In this document: piece by piece, positions 1 to 6,008 of the stretch | Position numbering within the stretch: the first letter of the stretch is position 1 | Layout of the letters: every line of letters begins with the position of its first letter | Assembly: GCA_013696905.1 (NCBI GenBank) | Contig: JACCXP010000024.1 | Coordinates: 1 to 7,850, forward strand | DNA: 7,850 nt | Direction of reading: 5' to 3' | Origin: Thermoleophilaceae bacterium | GTDB lineage: Bacteria; Actinomycetota; Thermoleophilia; Solirubrobacterales; Thermoleophilaceae | Notes under the pieces: model-generated | The model's input: only the letters and a program-made list of their open reading frames with translations | The model's database searches: none | What the model was told of the DNA's origin: nothing | Made by a program: the position numbers and the translations under genes

Positions 1-191
1 GCCTTGCCACCCGCGGTGCGGCGCTCGCCGGCCTCGGACTGCAGCTCTTCCTCTGGCTGCTCTACTTCTCGAGCAACCGCTGGGCGTTCGAGCAACCGCA
101 TGAGATCGTGCCGCTGGCGATCCTCGCGCTGGTCCCTGCCGGTCGCGTGTGGGGCCTCGACGCCCGCATGCGGCGCGCCTGGCCGTTCTAG
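1..191 (+). CDS. DoxX-like membrane protein, C-terminal fragment
   Basis: This is an open frame entering from the left edge (first whole codon at 3) and ending in TAG at 189-191, which leaves 62 residues. It contains a hydrophobic helix rich in Leu, Phe and Trp (LQLFLWLLYF), a short polar loop (SSNRWAFEQPHE), a second helix (IVPLAILALVPAG), and then GRVWGLDARM close to the C-terminus. A last helix followed by a G-R-x-x-G-L-D-A tail is typical of the DoxX/DoxD family of small four-helix membrane proteins, related to the small subunit of thiosulfate:quinone oxidoreductase. The specific role is not known from this piece. It converges on the minus-strand gene that ends at 234. The call rests on the tail motif and hydropathy; the N-terminal half is outside the window, so another small membrane protein is possible. 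A different plus-strand frame running from 4 to 237 is a shadow with Arg/Ser-rich, low-complexity translation. Confidence 0.6.
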   Translation, partial: LATRGAALAGLGLQLFLWLLYFSSNRWAFEQPHEIVPLAILALVPAGRVWGLDARMRRAWPF

Positions 192-237
192 ACCCGGGGC
201 GCCCTTCGCCCGCTCTCGGCCGCCCGCGGGGGTCTAG
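188..237. terminator. Possible bidirectional terminator between convergent genes
   Basis: CTAGACCC at 188-195 is the exact reverse complement of GGGTCTAG at 230-237. The two arms enclose 34 nt that can fold further, for example GGGCG at 197-201 with CGCCC at 207-211. Each arm carries the TAG stop codon of one of the two convergent genes, so the gap between the genes is the loop of the hairpin. There is no T-tract on either side, so an intrinsic terminator is only suggested. The long loop and high GC make a chance 8-bp match possible. Confidence 0.35.
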
Positions 238-1037
238 CCGACGACCACAGGGCCGCGCCGGACGGCCTCGATCAGATCGCCGTAGCCGGACTCGTCCGCC
301 TCGACCCAGCGGTTGACGTACTCGAGCTCCATCGCGTCACACAGTTGCTGGTCGGAGGCGTCCATCGAGAGCAGCAGCCCTCGGAACCGCTCGTGGTCGA
401 CGCTCGACTCGTCGAGCACGGTGAAGTTGCAGTGGTGAAACGGCGGCGAGGTCCACACTTCGCGCAGGCCGCCGGCGTCCCCGGAGCCGGCGAGAGCGTC
501 GAGCGTCACGCTGGACACCACGCAGGCGTCAAGCTCCTCGCTGCGCAGGCGCTCGAGCTGGGCCAACTCGGCTCCACCCGTGTCGCCGTGCTTGCCGACG
601 TCGCGGTCGAGCCGCGAGCTGACCGCCGCGGTCGCCGGGTCGAAGCCCTCCGCGCGCATCGCGTGAACGGGGAGGATGTGCGCCTGGGGCGAGTCTCGAT
701 CGCCAAAGCCAAGCCGCTTGCCGCGCAGGTCATCGAGCGACCCAGTCGGGCTCGCGTCGGCGACGACGACCTTGCTCGTCCAGTTGCGATCGGTGTCGCG
801 CATCGCGATCGCGTGGCAGGCCCCATCGGTTCGCAGGCGCGTCTGCACGTAGGCCAGGTTGGTGTTCCAGGCGACGTCGACCCGGCCCTCGAGGAGCGCA
901 TCGACCTGGTCCTCGTAGGCGTCGAAGGGAGCGAACTCGATCGGAAAGCCCTGCTCGGCGAACCACGTGCCGAAGGCCTCCCAGATCGTCACGACCTTGG
1001 GGTGATAGACGACCGCGCCCAGCCGGTACGCGCCCAT
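234..1037 (-). CDS. PhnD-type substrate-binding protein lacking a signal peptide
   Basis: This encodes 267 residues resembling the phosphate/phosphite/phosphonate ABC-transporter binding-protein family (PhnD, PF12974, periplasmic-binding fold). The first beta strand (YRLGAVVYHP) begins at residue 4. It is followed by E43-D-Q-V-D-A-L-L-E-G-R-V-D-V-A-W57 and N58-T-N-L-A-Y-V-Q-T-R67, the usual lobe-1 segment. The hinge and lobe 2 include S100-L-D-D-L-R-G-K-R-L-G-F-G-D-R-D-S116 and G148-K-H-G-D-T-G-G155. The ATG at 1037 is chosen because it overlaps the TGA of the upstream gene by one base (TGATG) and has AGGAG at 1046-1050, 8 nt away. The open frame continues upstream to 1457, but that part is an Arg-rich shadow of the flavoprotein gene. 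There is no signal peptide, lipobox or membrane segment, so the product is predicted to be cytosolic, which is unusual for this fold. No permease or ATPase gene is seen. The ligand is unknown, and the phosphonate label is a family name only. It could be a ligand sensor or a repurposed enzyme-like protein. Confidence 0.8.
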   Translation of the reverse strand: MGAYRLGAVVYHPKVVTIWEAFGTWFAEQGFPIEFAPFDAYEDQVDALLEGRVDVAWNTNLAYVQTRLRTDGACHAIAMRDTDRNWTSKVVVADASPTGSLDDLRGKRLGFGDRDSPQAHILPVHAMRAEGFDPATAAVSSRLDRDVGKHGDTGGAELAQLERLRSEELDACVVSSVTLDALAGSGDAGGLREVWTSPPFHHCNFTVLDESSVDHERFRGLLLSMDASDQQLCDAMELEYVNRWVEADESGYGDLIEAVRRGPVVVG

Positions 1038-2173
1038 CAAAAGAGCTCCTGCCCGGTGATGGCCTTGCCGATGAAGTCGTAGAGCAGGTCCGTGGTCGGC
1101 GCCATCACCGATGCGGCGCGAGCGTCGCGGAACAGCCGCTCGAGCGGCAGGTGCCTCGAGTACGCCGCCCCACCGCCGACGCGCATCGCCCGGTCGGTGA
1201 CCTCGATCGCCATCTCGGCCGCCGCCGCCTTGAGCGCAAGCACCCCGAGCTGAGCTTCGGGGGCGCCGGCTCCCACCTGGCCCGCGACCTCGTAGAGCAG
1301 CGCACGCGCCTGCATATGACGAACCTTGGCGTCGGCGAGCCGGGCGCGGACTGTCGGCAGGTCGGCGAGGCTGGTGCCGTCGAGATGCTCGAAGCGCGCT
1401 TTCGACGCGTGCGCAGCGACAGCATCGAGTGCCGCACCGGCGATCCCGACCGAGCAAGCCGCCGACCCGAGCACGAACCAGGGCAGCGTCGCGGCCATCA
1501 TCAGCCCGAAGCCCGATGCAGGCTCGCCGATGCGACGCTCGGAAGCGACCCGCACCGAGCGAAAGCTCATCGGGACCGAGGCGTTGCCGCGCATGCCCAC
1601 GCCGTCGTAGGATCCGGTGATCGAGATCCCGGGAGCGTCGGCGTCGACCAGGTAGAGCTCGGTGGTCGTCGGATCATCCGCCCCCGGCGCCCCGACGGCG
1701 GTCAGGTACGAGTCGACGTGGCCCGCGGAGGTGACCCACGACTTGTCGGCGTCGAAGCGCACGCCTTCGCCGTCGCGCTCGGCCCGCGAGACCTGGGCCC
1801 AGAAGTGGCTGCGCGAGCCCTTCTCGGAGTAGGCAAGCGTCGTCAGATGCTCGCCTGCCGCGATTCGGCCCGCCGTCTCAGCCAACACTCCGCCGTCCGT
1901 GCCGGCGAGCATGGTCTGGGTCGCGACCAGGTGCATGACGTAGACCATCCCCGTCGACGCGCAGGCGCCCGCGACTTGCTCAATGGCCCGCACGACCTCG
2001 ACCGGCGTGCCCCCCGGGCCCCCGTGGTCAGGACCGACGCCGAGCCCCAGCAAGCCGTCGCGGCGAAGCGCCTCCACGCTCTCAGCCGGAAATCGGCCGT
2101 CGCGGTCGACTTCGGCGGCACGCGACGCGATCTCTTCAGTCGGCACGGCGTGAGCGGGGGCTTCGACGGTCAT
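1037..2173 (-). CDS. Acyl-CoA dehydrogenase-fold flavoprotein, probable non-classical enzyme
   Basis: This encodes 378 residues with the full three-domain acyl-CoA dehydrogenase architecture. The N-terminal helical domain spans about 10-110. The middle beta domain carries T112-L-A-Y-S-E-K-G-S-R-S-H and K144-S-W-V-T-S-A-G-H, matching the flavin-contacting T-E-P-G-S/W-I-T-N segments. The C-terminal helical domain spans about 220-378 and ends in G334-G-A-A-Y-S-R-H-L-P-L-E-R-L-F-R-D350. Aligning the tail to medium-chain acyl-CoA dehydrogenase without gaps (DAKIYQIYEGT against DARAASVMAPT, residues 350-360) puts Ala358 at the catalytic Glu. Phe233 falls where isovaleryl-CoA and long-chain enzymes place theirs. 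FAD binding is likely, but the reaction may be monooxygenation or another flavin chemistry, as in the DszC-like branch of this superfamily. The start at 2173 is preceded by a purine-rich GAAAGAAG. The gene is translationally coupled to the downstream binding-protein gene, which suggests a shared substrate. The substrate is unknown. Confidence 0.85.
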   Translation of the reverse strand: MTVEAPAHAVPTEEIASRAAEVDRDGRFPAESVEALRRDGLLGLGVGPDHGGPGGTPVEVVRAIEQVAGACASTGMVYVMHLVATQTMLAGTDGGVLAETAGRIAAGEHLTTLAYSEKGSRSHFWAQVSRAERDGEGVRFDADKSWVTSAGHVDSYLTAVGAPGADDPTTTELYLVDADAPGISITGSYDGVGMRGNASVPMSFRSVRVASERRIGEPASGFGLMMAATLPWFVLGSAACSVGIAGAALDAVAAHASKARFEHLDGTSLADLPTVRARLADAKVRHMQARALLYEVAGQVGAGAPEAQLGVLALKAAAAEMAIEVTDRAMRVGGGAAYSRHLPLERLFRDARAASVMAPTTDLLYDFIGKAITGQELF

Positions 2174-2348
2174 TTCGCTTCTTTCGGTCGGAGGCGTGCA
2201 GGCTGGCCGGCGAAGCCCATTTCGGTCCCACGCAACGGCTGACGCCGGCTCCGCCGCCGCGACGCTAGACGATTGGGATTACGGCGGTGCGACAGAGGTA
2301 GCACGCCAGCCGCGCTTGGCGCCAAGCGACAAGCGGTACCGGACGGCA
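2174..2348. other. Intergenic leader upstream of the flavoprotein gene
   Basis: This is a 175-bp gap between the stop of the VTT membrane-protein gene and the start of the flavoprotein gene, both on the minus strand. It contains a perfect 16-bp palindrome (listed separately) and a smaller one, CGGTACCG, at 2334-2341. I could not identify convincing -35/-10 hexamers. The length and the palindromes suggest that the flavoprotein/binding-protein pair has its own promoter here rather than being read through from the membrane-protein gene. Confidence 0.4.
2313..2328. promoter_or_regulatory. Perfect 16-bp palindrome, operator-like
   Basis: CGCTTGGCGCCAAGCG reads identically on both strands with no spacer and stops being symmetrical at the flanking bases. 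It lies about 140 nt upstream of the flavoprotein start codon and 21 bp past the stop codon of the membrane-protein gene. A gapless palindrome of this length suits a dimeric repressor better than a terminator hairpin, because the loop would have to come out of the stem and no T-tract follows. A role in the preceding gene's termination cannot be excluded. Confidence 0.4.
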
Positions 2349-2981
2349 TCAACGCGAGCGCAGGCGCCTGGCCAGCAGGGCGCCCCCGCCGAGCAGCGCC
2401 GCGAGCCCGGCCAGGGCGGCGAGGAACGCCGGCGAGCCGGGTCGCGCGCTCTCGCCGCCGACGGCCGACCAGGCGAGCGCGGCGGGAATGGTGCCGAGCA
2501 AGGTCGCCGGCACGTAGGCCCAGGCGCGAACGCGCGTGAGGCCGGCGCTGTAGGAGACGAGGCCGTACGGAAAGACCGGCACGAGCCGCACGACCAGCAC
2601 CGCAACGAAGCCACGCCGCGCGAGCCTGGCGTCGAGCTCGCGCACTCGAGGGCCCGCGATCCGCTCCACCTGCTCGCGACCGAGCCTGCGTCCCAGCAGA
2701 AAGGCGAGCGTGGCGCCGAGGGTCGCGCCCGTCAGGCTGAGCGCGAACCCGAGAGCGGTGCCGAAGAGGGCGCCGCCGGCTAGCGTGACCGGCGTCGCCG
2801 GGACCATCAGGGCGACGACGAGGACGTAGAGGGCGACAAAGGCGATCGGCGCCGCGGGACCGCCCGCCTGCACGGCCTCTCTGATGCGTTCCGGGCCGGG
2901 TGCACCCGCGACGGCGCCTGCTACAGCCGCGGCGATCAGCACCACGAGCAGCACGGCCAGGCGCAGGCGGGGCGAGGCCAT
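2349..2981 (-). CDS. TVP38/TMEM64 (VTT domain) family membrane protein
   Basis: This encodes 210 residues, the normal size for bacterial TVP38/TMEM64 proteins, which are relatives of DedA. An N-terminal helix spans about 8-26, with further hydrophobic segments near 42-62, 64-95, 125-145, 150-176 and 184-205. Family marks are P61-A-T-P64 leading into G69-G-A-L-F-G74, and L96-G-R-R-L-G-R102. The signature re-entrant region is R132-L-V-P-V-F-P-Y139, then Y144-S-A-G-L, and G163-T-I-P166. The C-terminus is basic (RRLRSR). The ATG at 2981 gives a standard N-terminus (MASPRLRLAV) directly before the first helix. An ATG at 3194 is in frame but would add 71 non-hydrophobic, Arg-rich residues across the divergent intergenic region, so I reject it. 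The Shine-Dalgarno is weak. Related DedA/VTT proteins have been linked to lipid scrambling and membrane homeostasis, but the substrate here is unknown. The gene is divergent from the peroxiredoxin-like gene. Confidence 0.85.
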   Translation of the reverse strand: MASPRLRLAVLLVVLIAAAVAGAVAGAPGPERIREAVQAGGPAAPIAFVALYVLVVALMVPATPVTLAGGALFGTALGFALSLTGATLGATLAFLLGRRLGREQVERIAGPRVRELDARLARRGFVAVLVVRLVPVFPYGLVSYSAGLTRVRAWAYVPATLLGTIPAALAWSAVGGESARPGSPAFLAALAGLAALLGGGALLARRLRSR

Positions 2982-3218
2982 GTCGCTCAGGCACCGCTCG
3001 GATCGCGAAGCGACGGCGAACGGCAGCCCTGGATCGTCGCGGGCGGCGCGCAGTCGATGAGGCTCATGGCTTGGGTCAGCACCTACGTACCGTCGCGCAA
3101 GCGCCACGACGTTCGAAACTCGTAATCCGCGTACGGCCGGCCCCAGGGAGAATGGCGTCCTCGGCCGACCGGGCGTGCGAATGGCCCTCGGCATCCAACC
3201 AGATCAAGAGGAGGAGCG
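2982..3218. other. Divergent intergenic region, probable promoters for both sides
   Basis: This is a 237-bp gap between two divergently transcribed genes, so promoters for both should lie here. It ends in a strong Shine-Dalgarno (AAGAGGAGGAG, 3206-3216) for the peroxiredoxin-like gene. Short palindromes such as TACGTA and GGCCGGCC occur, but they are expected by chance in DNA of this GC content. I saw no convincing pair of promoter hexamers, riboswitch or small ORF with a ribosome site. Confidence 0.4.
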
Positions 3219-3734
3219 ATGAGCCCGCCCAAGCCGCAGGCCCAGGCGCCGGAGCTTCACGTCGAGACGCTCGACGGAGGCCGCTGGAGGCTCTCCGATC
3301 GCAAGCCGGACCGCTTCACGATGATTGTCTTCTACCGCGGGCTGCACTGCCCGGTGTGCACAAGCTACATCTCCGAGCTCAACCGCAAGCTCGACGACTT
3401 CAGCTCGCGGGGCGTGGAGGCGATCGCGGTCAGCGGCGACCCGCGCGAGCGCGCCGAGCGCTCGCGGGACAAATGGAAGCTCGACAACATCACGCTGGGC
3501 TTCGGCCTGTCGCCAGACGCGATGCGCGAGTGGGGCCTGTTCGTCTCGAAGGGCATCAAGCAGGGCGAGCCGGCGGAGTTCGGCGAGCCCGGGCTGTTCC
3601 TGATCACGCCCGGCGGCACGGTCTTCTACGGGGGCATCAACTCGATGCCGTTCGGGCGGCCGAAGTTCGACGAGATCCGCGACGGAATCGATTTCGTGAC
3701 CGACAACGACTACCCCGCCCGCGGTGAGTCCTAG
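3219..3734 (+). CDS. Peroxiredoxin-like (AhpC/TSA-type thioredoxin-fold) protein with CPVC motif
   Basis: This encodes 171 residues with an AhpC/TSA-like thioredoxin fold. L18-D-G-G-R-W-R-L precedes the first core strand (F33-T-M-I-V-F-Y-R40) and the redox centre G41-L-H-C-P-V-C47. V66-E-A-I-A-V-S-G-D-P75 is the usual second strand and loop. E123-P-G-L-F-L-I-T-P-G-G-T-V-F-Y-G is the late beta hairpin. Aligned without gaps to typical 2-Cys enzymes (FYPLDFTFVCP), Cys47 takes the peroxidatic position, while Cys44 replaces the conserved Thr and Arg40 replaces the Pro of PxxxTxxC. A thiol reductase or disulfide-exchange role is therefore as plausible as peroxidase activity. There is no signal peptide, so the product is cytosolic. 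The ATG at 3219 follows a strong Shine-Dalgarno at 3206-3216. The next gene starts 9 bp downstream, so the two form an operon. Confidence 0.85.
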   Translation: MSPPKPQAQAPELHVETLDGGRWRLSDRKPDRFTMIVFYRGLHCPVCTSYISELNRKLDDFSSRGVEAIAVSGDPRERAERSRDKWKLDNITLGFGLSPDAMREWGLFVSKGIKQGEPAEFGEPGLFLITPGGTVFYGGINSMPFGRPKFDEIRDGIDFVTDNDYPARGES

Positions 3735-3743
3735 AGGAGCCAC

Positions 3744-4407
3744 ATGTCCCGAGTGATCGCCTTCGACGTCAACGAGACGCTGCTCGACCTGGCAGCACTA
3801 GACCCCTTGTTCGAGCGGGCCTTCGGCGATGCATCGCTGCGGCCGCTGTGGTTCGCGCAGATGCTGCAGGTCGCGTTCGTGGGGGTCATCACGGGCAACT
3901 ACGTCGACTTCACGAGCGCCCAGCACGCGTAGCTCGAGACGCTCGCCGAGCGCACGGGGACCGATCTCAGCGAGGCGGAAGCGAGTGAGATCGTCGGCGC
4001 CATGAGCAAGCTTCCGCCCCACCCCGAGGTGTGTGAGGCGCTCGTGCGGCTGCGCGACGCCGACCTGCGGCTCGCAGCGCTCACTAACTCAGTTGGGGAC
4101 GTCGCTCGTCAGCAGCTCGAGAGCTCAGGGCTCGCCGACTGCTTCGAGCAGGATCCTTTCGGTGGACGAAGTCAGGCGGCTGAAGCCCGCCCCCGAGCCC
4201 TATCACTTGGTCGCCGAGCGTTTCTCGACCGACATCGGGGACGTCCATCTCGTGGCGGCCCACGCATGGGACGTGGCGGGTGCGCTGGCGGCGGGCTGCC
4301 GGGCAGCCTTCGTGGCGCGCCCGGGGATGGTCCTCAGCCCGATCAGCCCGCCGCCCGACGTGATCGGAGGCGACTTGACCGAGGTCGCCGACAAGATCCT
4401 CGCCTGA
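3744..4407 (+). pseudogene. Type II haloacid dehalogenase-like HAD hydrolase, broken by stop and frameshift
   Basis: The Shine-Dalgarno AGAGGAG at 3733-3739 overlaps the preceding gene's stop and leads to ATG 3744. The first 62 codons encode a HAD N-terminus with motif I F7-D-V-N-E-T-L-L-D (nucleophile Asp8) and the cap-region start. An in-frame TAG at 3930-3932 interrupts it. The same frame continues from 3933 with LETLAERTG and contains motif II (L-T-N-S, 4080-4091). At about 4151-4152 one extra G shifts the frame by +1. From 4153 the third frame completes the protein with ILSVDEVRRLKPAPEPY (motif III Lys at 4183-4185) and AHAWDVAGA (motif IV Asp at 4270-4272), ending in TGA at 4405-4407. 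The joined length of about 220 codons is normal for haloacid dehalogenase type II proteins, which hydrolyse 2-haloalkanoates or related substrates. Intact motifs imply recent decay or sequencing error. As written, only a 62-residue peptide lacking most of the active site would be made. Confidence 0.85.
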
Positions 4408-4429
4408 CCGCGAAGCCGGGCGAGCGCGA

Positions 4430-4636
4430 TCAGTGCCTGTGCTCGTGGCCGCCGTCGCGGCGCGTTTGGGCTGGGGTGAAGTTCGCGGACGGGCGCGGGG
4501 CGGGCGCGAGCCTCGATAGGAGCCGCTCGTGCTCGCGACGCCCGCACGCAGGGCAGGTCGGCTGGTCCTCGTCGCTTCGCACGAGCTCGCTGAAGCGGTG
4601 GTCGCAGCGCTTGCAGAGGTAGTCGTAGACGGGCAT
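4430..4636 (-). CDS. FmdB-type zinc-ribbon protein
   Basis: This encodes 68 residues beginning MPVYDYLCKRCDHRF, the standard opening of the FmdB/CxxC_CxxC_SSSS family. Two CxxC knuckles (C8-K-R-C11 and C28-P-A-C31) should bind one zinc. After the ribbon comes H36-E-R-L-L-S-R-L, where the family usually continues, then a Pro/Ala-rich linker and a His-rich tail (GGHEHRH). The start at 4636 overlaps the TGA of the preceding flavoenzyme gene by one base (TGATG), so translation is coupled. An in-frame ATG at 4669 would add 11 residues read from inside that gene and is rejected. The molecular role of FmdB-like proteins is largely unknown; the name comes from a putative regulator next to formamidase genes. 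The gene ends 22 bp from the convergent HAD remnant, with no clear terminator hairpin in the gap. Confidence 0.88.
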   Translation of the reverse strand: MPVYDYLCKRCDHRFSELVRSDEDQPTCPACGRREHERLLSRLAPAPRPSANFTPAQTRRDGGHEHRH

Positions 4637-6003
4637 CACAGCCCGTAGGCCTCCATTAGCTTGAGCCACACCTCGGAGCGGGTGGGGAACGCGGGCACGG
4701 CGTGCCAGAGTCGATCCAGAGGGACCTCGCCGACGACAGCGATCGTCGCGGCGTGCAGGAAGTCGGCGACGTCTGGGCCGGTAAAGGTGGCGCCCACGAT
4801 CAGGCGCCGGTCCTCGTCGACGACGATCCGGGCGGTGCCCGCGGCGTCTCGCCCGTAGAAGCTGCCGCCGGCGGTCTGCGAAGTCGGATGATCGACGGCA
4901 CGCACCCGTAGTCCGGCCTCCTGCGCCGAGGCGAGCGTGTGGCCGACGGCGGCGACCTGGGGGTCTGTGAACACCACGCGCGGTGGCCCGCCGTGGCTAC
5001 CGGGCGCCGCCGGCGCCTGCTTGCCGGCGATGCGATCGGCCGCGAGCCGCGCCTGATGCTTGCCCATGTGGGTGAGCAGCGAGCGGCCGTTGACGTCGCC
5101 GACCGCGTAGAGCCACGGCAGGCCCGGCACGCGCAGCTCGTCGTCGACCTCGATCTCGACGCCTGCGGGCAGGCCGACGGAGTCGAGTCCGATGTCGCCG
5201 CTGTGCGGCCGGCGGCCTGCGGCCACCAGCAGCTCGTCGGCGCCGATCGCATCGCCGCCTTCGAGCTCGAGCGTGACCTCGCCGTGCCGGCGGACGGCGC
5301 TTGCACGCGCGCCGGTCCGGACGTCGACGCCGATCGCCTCAAGCGCCGCGGTGACCTGGTCGCTCACGAACGGCTCCTCCCTTGACAGCACCCGCGGCAG
5401 CGCCTCGACCACGGTCACCGCGGCACCGAGCGACGCCCACGCCTGGGCCATCTCGACGCCGACGACGCCGCCACCGAGCACGATCAGGCGTCCCGGGACG
5501 ACCTTGGCCGTGGTGGCCTCGCGGTTCGTCCACGGCTCTGCCTCGGCGAGCCCGGGTATCGGCGGCAGCGCGGCGCCGCTCCCGACAGCGACGACGACTG
5601 CCCGACGTGCAGTGAGCAGGTCGGCTGAGACTTGCACGCGGCGCTCGCCGTCGAGGCGACCGTGCCCTCGAAACAGGGCCACGCCCGCGTCCTCGAGCCA
5701 ATCGGCCTGGCCGCCGTCGTCCAGATCGTGAATCACTTCGTCGCGGCGCTCGAGCACGGCCGATGCATCGAGCTCGCCCGTGACCGCCTCCCTGGCACCG
5801 GGGACACGCCGCACCTCCGCGAGCGCCTGCGCCGGGCGCAGCAGGGCCTTCGAGGGCATGCAGGCGTAGTAGGAGCACTCGCCACCGATCAGGTGGCCTT
5901 CGACAATCGCCACCTCGAGCCCGGCGGCTGCCAGCCTGCCGGCGCAGACCTCGCCCGCGGGGCCGGCGCCGAGGACGACGGCGTCGAAAGAGTGATCACT
6001 CAA
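4636..6003 (-). CDS. FAD/NAD(P)-dependent disulfide oxidoreductase, lipoamide-dehydrogenase fold
   Basis: This encodes 455 residues from a TTG start. The order is typical of flavoprotein disulfide reductases: FAD motif L11-G-A-G-P-A-G17, redox pair G41-E-C43-S-Y-Y-A-C48-M-P-S-K52, NAD(P) motif L176-G-G-G-V-V-G-V-E184, second FAD motif Y299-A-V-G-D-V-N-G306, and dimerisation domain about 342-455. In lipoamide dehydrogenase the C-terminal catalytic pair reads HPTxxE. Here the matching segment is F439-P-T-R-S-E444, so Phe replaces the His, which argues against true lipoamide dehydrogenase. Its disulfide substrate is unknown. TTG at 6003 lies 5 nt after the dnaE stop and gives MSDHSFDAVVLGAG, the right N-terminus length. 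The in-frame ATG at 6072 would add 23 Arg-rich residues inside dnaE, so it is less likely. No clear Shine-Dalgarno precedes TTG, so coupling to dnaE translation is likely. It is probably cotranscribed with the zinc-ribbon gene. Confidence 0.88.
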   Translation of the reverse strand: MSDHSFDAVVLGAGPAGEVCAGRLAAAGLEVAIVEGHLIGGECSYYACMPSKALLRPAQALAEVRRVPGAREAVTGELDASAVLERRDEVIHDLDDGGQADWLEDAGVALFRGHGRLDGERRVQVSADLLTARRAVVVAVGSGAALPPIPGLAEAEPWTNREATTAKVVPGRLIVLGGGVVGVEMAQAWASLGAAVTVVEALPRVLSREEPFVSDQVTAALEAIGVDVRTGARASAVRRHGEVTLELEGGDAIGADELLVAAGRRPHSGDIGLDSVGLPAGVEIEVDDELRVPGLPWLYAVGDVNGRSLLTHMGKHQARLAADRIAGKQAPAAPGSHGGPPRVVFTDPQVAAVGHTLASAQEAGLRVRAVDHPTSQTAGGSFYGRDAAGTARIVVDEDRRLIVGATFTGPDVADFLHAATIAVVGEVPLDRLWHAVPAFPTRSEVWLKLMEAYGL

Positions 6004-6008
6004 CGGCG

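Noticed and set aside
345..1082. 245-codon + strand open frame opposite the PhnD-type gene
   Set aside because: It is an antisense shadow with no recognisable motif and no credible ribosome site; the opposite strand holds a recognisable protein family.
1038..1457. 140-residue N-terminal extension of the PhnD-type protein
   Set aside because: It lies wholly inside the flavoprotein gene and is Arg-rich. The ATG at 1037 has a ribosome site and a coupling overlap.
1151..2242. 363-codon open frame on the + strand opposite the flavoprotein gene
   Set aside because: Its translation is Arg/Gly/His-rich with no domain, and it is the antisense shadow expected in GC-rich DNA. The minus-strand frame has a clear acyl-CoA dehydrogenase fold.
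2170..2994. 274-codon minus-strand frame over the membrane-protein gene and its leader
   Set aside because: It is extremely Arg-rich with no hydrophobic pattern; another frame of the same strand encodes the VTT membrane protein.
2982..3194. 71-residue N-terminal extension of the VTT membrane protein
   Set aside because: It would fill the divergent promoter region, has no family similarity, and puts a long polar stretch before the first helix.
4141..4165. Programmed +1 frameshift in the HAD gene
   Set aside because: There is no slippery run or stop codon at the shift site. With a separate upstream TAG in the same gene, decay or sequence error is simpler.
4002..4622. 206-codon + strand frame starting inside the HAD gene
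   Set aside because: Only the part before about 4151 is HAD-like. After that it runs past the frameshift into nonsense and over the zinc-ribbon gene. It is treated as the middle piece of the broken HAD gene.
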